From contig CP053163.1 in assembly GCA_014607495.2 (NCBI GenBank), positions 8,846,716 through 8,910,715 on the forward strand: 64,000 nt of DNA. The letters are read 5' to 3'. Shown one piece after another: positions 57,597 through 64,000 of this stretch. The notes under the pieces were generated by a model. It was not told the DNA's origin. It saw nothing but the letters and a program-made list of their open reading frames with translations, and ran no database searches. Within the stretch, counting starts at the first letter, position 1, and the number at the start of each line of letters is the position of its first letter. The translations under genes were made by a program, and so were the position numbers. Source of the DNA: Carposina sasakii (Eukaryota; Arthropoda; Insecta; Lepidoptera; Carposinidae).

Positions 57597-58955
57597 CAGT
57601 GTGATATGGGCGGTACTTCTAAGACTTTAGAGTCCAGTTGGACATCCATCTCTATCAACAAAAAAAATATATTAAGGGGTCGCAGCCCCCTCCCCTCTTA
57701 AGGGTAGCCTTTTCAATTTTTTTGGTCTCGTCGTAGACACGTCTGATAAAAACAGCAACAACTCAGGTTTAAATCATCTTAGACACATTAAAAAAACTGT
57801 TTTTATTAGATAAAGATACGGACTAAGTATTCAATATCAAAAATATCTAATTTATTGGTACATTTAAATCTAAATTTAATTTCAAATGCATTTTTTCTTT
57901 AAAAAAATGTACTTTTTTTCTCCTTTTTAAAGTTAATTTTTAAAAAGTGCCTATTATTGTACACTTTTTTTACACCTATTCATCAGTATTTGAGCTATTT
58001 TACACGAGCACACTAAAATTTCAACTCTGTCTTGATAAACCTTAAAGTTATGATCGCTTAAAGTGTACGTCGCTTTATCGAATTATCGCAACCTCCACTT
58101 GTGGCTTGAAGAAAATCCCAAAGCTATAAGACCGTCAACATTCCAGCACGAATTCTCGATTAATGTGTGGGCTGCTATGATCGATGATGTTTTGATTGGA
58201 CCTATCGAACTACCAGAAACACTGAATGGCCCGAGGTTTTTGGTATTTCTGCAGACGCAATTTGCCGAATTATTGAGGGAGCTTCCTTTAAATTATCGCC
58301 AAAATATGTGGCTACAAATGGACGGAGCCCCTGCTCACTTTGCTCGTGACGTAAGAGCTTTCCTAGACAGCTCGTATCCGCGATGGATTGGGCGCGGCGG
58401 CCGTGTTGCTTGGCCGCCACGCAAAGTAAAAACACTCTTTGTTTATTGTAGTGTTCGACGCAGATGTTGCGCGCTTGCGCAGGGGCTAATAATAAAAGTC
58501 ATATCTCTGCGTTTTATTGCCGTAGCGTCAAAATTTTTATGTCCCTATTTAGAGCTACTCAAATACTGTTAAATAGGTGCAAAAAAAAGGTACAATAATA
58601 GGCACTTTTTAAAAATTTACTTTAAAAATGAGAAAAAAGTACATTTTTTAAAAGAAAAAATGCATTTAAAATTAAATTTAGATTTTAATGTACCAATAAA
58701 TGAGATATTTTTGATATTGAATACTTTGTCCGTATCTTTATCTATTAAAAACAGTTTTTTTTATGTATCTAAGATGATTTAAACCTGAGTTGTTGCTGTT
58801 TGTATCAGATGTGTCTACGACGAGACCAAAAAAAATTTAAAAGGCTACCCTTAAGAGGGGAGGGGGCTGCAACCCCTTAATATATTTTTTTTGTTGATAG
58901 AGATGGATGTCCAACTGGACTCTAAAGTCTTAGAAGTACCGCCCATATCACACTG
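57597..58955 (+). mobile_element. Tc1/mariner-like element with about 398-bp TIRs
   Basis: It starts CAGTGTGATATGGGCGGTAC and ends with the inverse, with TA at 57595-57596 and 58956-58957. The TIRs are 57597-57994 and 58558-58955, well conserved over their full length, including poly-T/A blocks and GGGGTCGCAGCCCCCTCCCC / GGGGAGGGGGCTGCAACCCC. About 560 bp lie between them. A transposase remnant in the centre supports the Tc1/mariner (DDE) assignment. Confidence 0.88.
58090..58422 (+). pseudogene. Tc1/mariner-like transposase, central fragment
   Basis: Residues readable without a break: NLHLWLEENPKAIR, FSINVWAAMIDDVLIGPIEL, NMWLQMDGAPAHFARDVRAF and YPRWIGRGGRVAWPPR. MDGAPAHF carries the second catalytic aspartate of the DDE triad. 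The N-terminal helix-turn-helix part with the first aspartate, and the C-terminal SPDLNPLDF-type block with the third acidic residue, are both missing, so no active enzyme can be made. The frame continues to 58572 with unrelated residues. The minus-strand frame at 58202-58435 is a shadow. Confidence 0.85.
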
Positions 58956-58962
58956 TATACAT

Positions 58963-59268
58963 ATAATAAAAATGTAATGGGTCGCAGTCTGTATATGGAA
59001 GGATATATGAGAAAAAATATTATAGGAGACCTTTATCAACGCAATAGTACCCAAAACAATGATTTTTTAAATTTTTGTCTGTCTGTGCTTTTGTGCACGC
59101 TAATCTCAGAAACGGCTGAACCGATTTCGATGCAGTTTTCACGAATATATTGTGACAGGTCCCACTTAACATAGGCTACTTTTTATCCCTGGATTTTTTT
59201 TTATCCTGGATAATTTCGACATTTTGTTTTTTCTGTAGTCCACGCGGACGGAGTCGCTGTCCACTAGT
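58963..59268 (+). mobile_element. Helitron-like repeat next to the Tc1-like element
   Basis: GGGTCGCAGTCTGTATATGG, ACGGCTGAACCGATTTCGAT, TAGGCTACTTTTTATCC, ending GTCCACGCGGACGGAGTCGC, GTCCACTAG|T. It is the inverse counterpart of 14577-14905. Confidence 0.7.
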
Positions 59269-59269
59269 C

Positions 59270-60107
59270 TTTAATACTTATGTAACTGACAAAAAGTATA
59301 GCCCCGCTATACTTTTGTGACTGACTGAGGGGATCTTTCGTGAGATCGTTCAACATCTCGTAACTCATAAGCAACCTAAAGGTACACCCACTCATAACTA
59401 CGTATGTTTAAAGATGAAACATACGAGTATACCTACATGGCTTGAAGACTACTGCACAATTCATGTAAAATGTTGTAATTTAGATTTTTAGTTGTAAGTG
59501 TAATTATTGTTACTTTTAAGGCTCGAGCAGACCGGATGCGTGTGCGTGCCTTTAATGTATGTTCTGTAGGTGTGTCTAAATAAATAAATATTCTTTTACC
59601 AAAGCCTTAGATACCTCTGAAACTACAACATTTCGACAGTGAAGTGTAGCAGCGATAATTTGAAGCGACCACGACCGTCAGATTCGTATTCCGTTCATAA
59701 TTGATGCCTGGGATTACCGGGAGAGTGTGATTTAGCCTGTAACTTGCTCCAAACTAACCCGTAGGTATTCATTATTCATTCGGATACCGCGTTGATTACT
59801 ACTTTGTTCATTCAAAGTGATTTTGTCCCTCGATAACGTAGGTATTGAAGTTTGTTGCTGAACGATCTATAAAAGTAATTATGTTGAGGGATAGACGTTT
59901 GGACCTATTCTGTTGGTAAAATGAAATTTGTTATTAGGAAGATTGGGTGTGAAACTCATTTTCATACATTGTTTTTGGTCTACGGTTACCAGGTTGCAAG
60001 TTTACTATTACCTATATAGATGCTTGCATCGGGTCTAGTTTAGATTAATAATATAAAATTATTATAAAATGTAGATTACTTAATATAGAAGTGAACCTTC
60101 TTATATT
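59270..60107. other. Mostly unique stretch
   Basis: 59522-59570 is a short arm of the 1308-1520 family (GCTCGAGCAGACCGGATGCG). Nothing else was recognised. Confidence 0.4.
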
Positions 60108-60222
60108 TATTTTATAAAATATTAATAGGAAAATGAAAAAAACTTCACCCGAGTGAGATTTGAACTCGTGACCACTCACAAACCGTGCTTTCGCTCTAAC
60201 CAACTGAGCTATCGGGTCAATT
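60108..60222 (-). mobile_element. tRNA-containing repeat, tRNA-like part only
   Basis: ATAAAATATTAATAGGAAAA, then CTTCACCCGAGTGAG and the complement of an A-box GATAGCTCAGTTGG. The B-box is degraded (GAGTTCAAATCTC). A diverged family T copy. Confidence 0.6.
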
Positions 60223-60597
60223 TTTATTTATTTATATCTTTATTTTATCAACACCACAATACAGTACAGTAATCTGCCCCTAAACCTTTCACTCCAGCTA
60301 TTCCAACGGAGTAGTCCTGTAAATATCACGTAGAGGAAACTTATCCCGATGATTAACGTTACTTGGCTGTCCCGTCACGTCTGTGCCAATCTGCTTAGCG
60401 GGACACCTTTGTACCGACCCCTTTTGTTTGGAAGGCCCTAGGCTAGTAGCCGATAAAGTGAAATATACATGTGTACGAGTAGGTACTACTTTCAGTCACA
60501 TAGTAAATATTTTGTAGTAAATGTAACTTTTTTATATTTCCAAGACGCTTCTCATCTTGGTGGCGTAAGAGTTATGGGAAGCCTACCTAATAGGGGT

Positions 60598-60735
60598 AAG
60601 TCACCGCCTGCCATCTAACATTTTAGGTTGCAATAGCACCTTTACCTAATCCCACCTAAAATTCAACCCCATAGTCCGTGATCCTAGTTTTTTTAGCTTT
60701 TTATTGCAAGACGTAGTTCCACACTCTAATAGTCT
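60598..60735. repeat. Diverged dispersed repeat, copy 2
   Basis: GTCACCGCCTGCCATCTAAC, TTCAACCCCATAGTCCG and GTAGTTCCACACTCTAATAG align loosely with 2098-2240. Confidence 0.45.
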
Positions 60736-60739
60736 TTGC

Positions 60740-62964
60740 ACATAGCGGGGACAATTTCCGAGTGTACGAGTATCAATATTGAGCGTTCAGTGATGGTGTT
60801 AGTCATATTATTAGTGTTCTCTTAATTAAATGAGCCTCTACATAATGGCTACGGCTCGATACACGCCCGTCAAGGATCGGTAGGTTGGCTTCGTAACTTG
60901 CTGATACCGAACGATAGCAATGCGACGACAAAAATTGTGATTGCAGGCTGTGGGAAGACGCCTAGCGTGCGCAGTTACACTCCCACAATTTTCGACGTCG
61001 CATTGCTACCGCTTTGCTTTTATAAGTTAGATAATCAGAGGGCGGGTCTCGTAGGGGGTAGTCCCGTGATATTCTAAAGTAATTAAAATAGTAACCATGT
61101 CCGTTCTAGTATGTATAGCCCTTTAGGCAAGTAACGTATAAACAGTGCTGACTCGTTAGTGAGATGGACAAAATTGGATTCAGCTTTCATTGTTTATCAG
61201 TGTCGTAGCTGGTTATTAGGAAATGTTCGGTTTGCGTATTACTAGTCTGTATTGAATTGAACTCGGACTACAAAATAGGTTTGCAGTATTCTGAGCTATA
61301 ATTAGAGTAGGTATATGAAAAAGCAATAATGGGACACAAGGTATGAAAGGCATTGACCAGTAAGCGTCCAGTGTTGACAATACCTGCTTTCTGGAAACTG
61401 AATTGTTAATCAGGCAGGTACAGACGATTTTGGGAAAGGTAAAATCTATTAGATTTTACGTTTCCGGAAATCGTCTGTAAAAAATAAATGTTTCTTTATA
61501 TACTGTTAATTAAGTTTTATTAAAACAAATCTTTACTTAGGTACATACTTTGCACAAATAACCAATATTTCATCGGTTTGCCAAACATTTAATTTTCCCA
61601 ATCGTATCACACCCTTCCGGACCCCAATACATCCTTTGCCAGGCCCGGAGACTATACGTGATTTATATCGCAAACAATGATGCTAAATTGCTTTTCCATT
61701 ATGTGATATTACATGCTAAAATTATACACTGTCCAGCACCCGTATGATGAATTTGGTGCGAGCGAGATGTCTCACTTTTAAACGTCAAATCCACAGAGCT
61801 AAGTAATAACTAGACAAGACAAGTGTTTCTACTTGGTGTGTAAAAAGGGATTGCAAATCACTTCTATCAGCCCTAATTCATTCAGTCCTGGCTCGAGAAC
61901 GAGAGTGAGAGCATTTTTTGTTGGGTAAAAGTATTTGGTGTTGTTAATCTTGCAACGGAATTTTAATAGAAAATAGCATGAGTTTTTTAAATTTCCAGAG
62001 ATCTAATACTGTAGCTATCAGTGATTTCTCGCCTGACTGAAATAGGATCATGAAATGTCGCTTACCTCAAGTAAGATCCTGCACTTGGAAGCTGTGTCCA
62101 GCTATGAAAATAATCATCTGGATGAGTCAGGTATGCGAGTGTGTTTGGGGCGAAATACATCCTATTACTAGCGCCACCTCGTATGGAGTTGCGGGCGTCC
62201 ATTAGTATCATCTTAAGGTTTGAAATTTTGCCCTAGTTGCAAATTTACATAGGTACATACAAGCTCCGCGTTATTATAAAAATATTTAAACATTGGTTTA
62301 GCAAAACATTGCCTAAATTTTACAGATTCAGATGTCATTTTTTAAGTGTGTAACTTAAGACGTGGTTTTTTTTGTTTTTTTTATAACACCAGTTACTTTA
62401 CAAATATCGGATCTATAAATAATCCATCGAGTGTCTTGTAATATTAAAATTGGATATGTATTGCGAAGTAAACAGGCCGTTCTACTTTACCCATGTCACG
62501 CAACTGTACCAACACTGACACATCACTAAATATTCCAGTAGCTCCTATATTTAAGAATCACCCATGTATTTTTTGTTTAAATTAAGTGTAATAAATACAT
62601 AATGTAGAATTTTTTATCATCGATAACTTTCGTAACTGAATTGTTAAGAAAATTTTATTTCATTATAGCTGACCTGGCGAACTTGGTACGGCCTTATTGT
62701 TATTTTATGTTAACAAATCTTGTCCTAGAACAAACACAAAAAAAAAAGAATCATCCAATTTGGTGCAATAATTCAGAAGTTGCGCATACATACATTTCAG
62801 CGATTTTTTTTATTTATATTCATATAAATATAGCATAGATAAAGAATTTTGCTCTGCATGAAACGGTGATCTAGTTGGTCAATTTTCACATTGGCGAGTG
62901 GCAGATATTGCAACGAATAAATTTATCAGTTTTCATTGCGTCATTCTCAAAAGCGAATTTTATT
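60740..62964. other. Mostly unique stretch
   Basis: Holds an imperfect inverted repeat at 60913-60939 and 60984-61010 (24 of 27 bases) and a possible Helitron end at about 62175-62205 (AGTTGCGGGCGTCCATTAG). No gene is supported. Confidence 0.4.
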
Positions 62965-63288
62965 ATAAAATTATTAATAAAGAAATTGAAAAAAATCTTC
63001 ACCCGAGTGGGAATCGAACCCACAACCATTGCAAACCGTGCCAGCCGCTCTAACCATTGAGCTACCGGGTCAATTACTCGGATGACGAATTTTACCATCT
63101 CTTTTCTAAATTACATATTGGCAACGTTATTTTTCATCCCGATAGCTATACACTAGCGAAATCTCGGCAAACAAAGCTGAATCCCTCAGCACAATGTTTA
63201 AAGATGAAACGATCAACCATATCCTAACGGATTATATTAATATAGAAGTGTTTTTATAAATTTATCTTAGTCAAGATATTATATTATT
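62965..63288 (-). mobile_element. tRNA-containing repeat (family T), unit left of the LTR-like insert
   Basis: tRNA-like part 63001-63070 on the minus strand (GGTAGCTCAATGG-type A-box, GGTTCGATTCC B-box), body to AGATATTATATTAT. The frames at 62875-63098 are shadows. Confidence 0.8.
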
Positions 63289-63329
63289 AGCTGTTCCCCC
63301 AAAATACCCACACTAGAAACCACCATTCC

Positions 63330-63359
63330 TATATAAGGTGTTGACACTCGCAACTCAGT
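63330..63359 (+). promoter_or_regulatory. TATA box plus initiator
   Basis: TATATAAG and TCAGT with 27-nt spacing from the start of the TATA box to the initiator A, matching insect core promoters. Confidence 0.5.
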
Positions 63360-63552
63360 TTCACTTCTCCGCGAGCGCCCGGCTAGTTTACATCGTCTTA
63401 GTAGTAAGACACGTGAGCCATTTTGTTTTCATAATTTATCTGTGTTATTGCTTATTTTATTTTGATTGTGTTGATTTCGTTGAAAAGTGTGTTCTTGAGA
63501 AGTGCGTGGTATTGTTTCCTTGATTTATTCTATTTGTTAATTTGAAATTGTC

Positions 63553-63558
63553 AATAAA
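63553..63558 (+). terminator. Polyadenylation signal AATAAA
   Basis: Lies about 195 nt downstream of the initiator, followed by a T-rich stretch ending in TTTTTT. Confidence 0.4.
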
Positions 63559-63621
63559 GAACGTTAGGGTTTTGATGTATCTTTTTTATCGTTAGATTAC
63601 TAATGTTCCTAAGAATATATT

Positions 63622-63943
63622 ATAAAATTATTAATAAAGAAAAGAAAAAAATTCTTCACCCGAGTGGGAATCGAACCCACGACCACTGCAAACCGTGCCA
63701 GCCACTCTAACCACTGAGCTACCGGGTCAATTACTCGGATGACGAATTTTACCATCTCTTTTCTAAATTACATATTGGCAACGTTATTTTTCATCCCGAT
63801 AGCTTACACTAGCCAAATCTCGGCAAACAAAGCTGAACCCCTCAGCACAATGTTTAAAGATGAAACGATCAACCATATCCTAATGGATTATATTAATGGA
63901 GAAGTGTTTTTATAAATTTATCTTAGTCAAGATATGGAAAAAA
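63622..63943 (-). mobile_element. tRNA-containing repeat (family T), unit right of the LTR-like insert
   Basis: tRNA-like part 63658-63727 on the minus strand, with the best-preserved A-box (GGTAGCTCAGTGG) and B-box of all copies. The body ends AGTCAAGATATGG. Confidence 0.8.
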
Positions 63944-64000
63944 TTCAATTAGCAGTGGCAGCTCAAGTGCAAGTGGCCGGGTGCACCCTGGTCGACTAGC

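Larger units (their letters stand above)
63289..63617 (+). mobile_element. Solo-LTR-like cassette
   Basis: About 330 bp with a TATA box TATATAAG at 63330-63337, an initiator TCAGT at 63355-63359 (27 bases downstream, good insect spacing) and AATAAA at 63553-63558. No coding frame of note. Start TGTTCCCCC (63292) is LTR-like, but I cannot define a clean TG...CA pair. It separates two family T units that would otherwise be a 323-bp-period dimer. Alternative: a retroposed 5' exon. Confidence 0.45.

Overview
This window looks like repeat-rich, non-coding nuclear DNA from a moth or butterfly. The base composition is AT-rich, with many short TAGGTACCTA-like tracts. The dispersed families I recognise are typical of Lepidoptera: Lep1-like Helitrons ending in CTAG, RTE-type LINE tails with (GATGAT)n or (TATG)n ends, tRNA-derived short repeats, and TA-flanked MITEs. 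I found no host protein-coding exon that I could defend, so the window is probably intergenic or inside a very large intron. Almost every recognisable open frame belongs to a decayed mobile element.

Layout. 1-8 kb: mostly unique AT-rich sequence, with an inverted-repeat unit at 1308-1520 and an RTE tail. 8-15 kb: MITEs, an RTE LINE remnant, a 49-bp minisatellite (11651-12158), an RTE insertion with a clean target-site duplication, and Helitron-like pieces. 15-25 kb: two further LINE 3' remnants, a diverged duplication, and the first copy of a tRNA-containing repeat. 25217-30106: a nearly full-length but broken DIRS-type (tyrosine recombinase) retrotransposon on the minus strand. It has inverted terminal repeats, an internal complementary region, gag, RT/RNase H and recombinase remnants, and a probable gag intron carrying four 115-bp tandem repeats. 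30355-31581: a 5'-truncated LINE with a poly(A) tail. 31.8-45.4 kb: Helitrons, inverted-repeat elements, single and head-to-tail tRNA-containing repeats, and a retroelement C-terminal remnant. 45.7-56.7 kb: nested MITEs, RTE insertions with target duplications, a direct duplication flanking a LINE remnant, a (TA)35 tract and a small GC-rich island. 57597-58955: a Tc1/mariner-like element with about 398-bp terminal inverted repeats around a gutted transposase. 59-64 kb: more tRNA-containing repeats, two of them separated by an LTR-like cassette with a TATA box, an initiator and AATAAA.

The most unusual signal is the tRNA-containing repeat. A roughly 323-bp unit (tRNA-like part plus body) occurs as single copies, as head-to-tail dimers and as circularly permuted insertions. 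At two loci, 10-12 bp target-site duplications bound copies whose ends fall at different places in the unit. A pol III-style T-run lies just after the tRNA-like part, which does not fit an ordinary SINE. The DIRS element is the best-supported large element; its internal complementary region fuses the complements of both outer ends.
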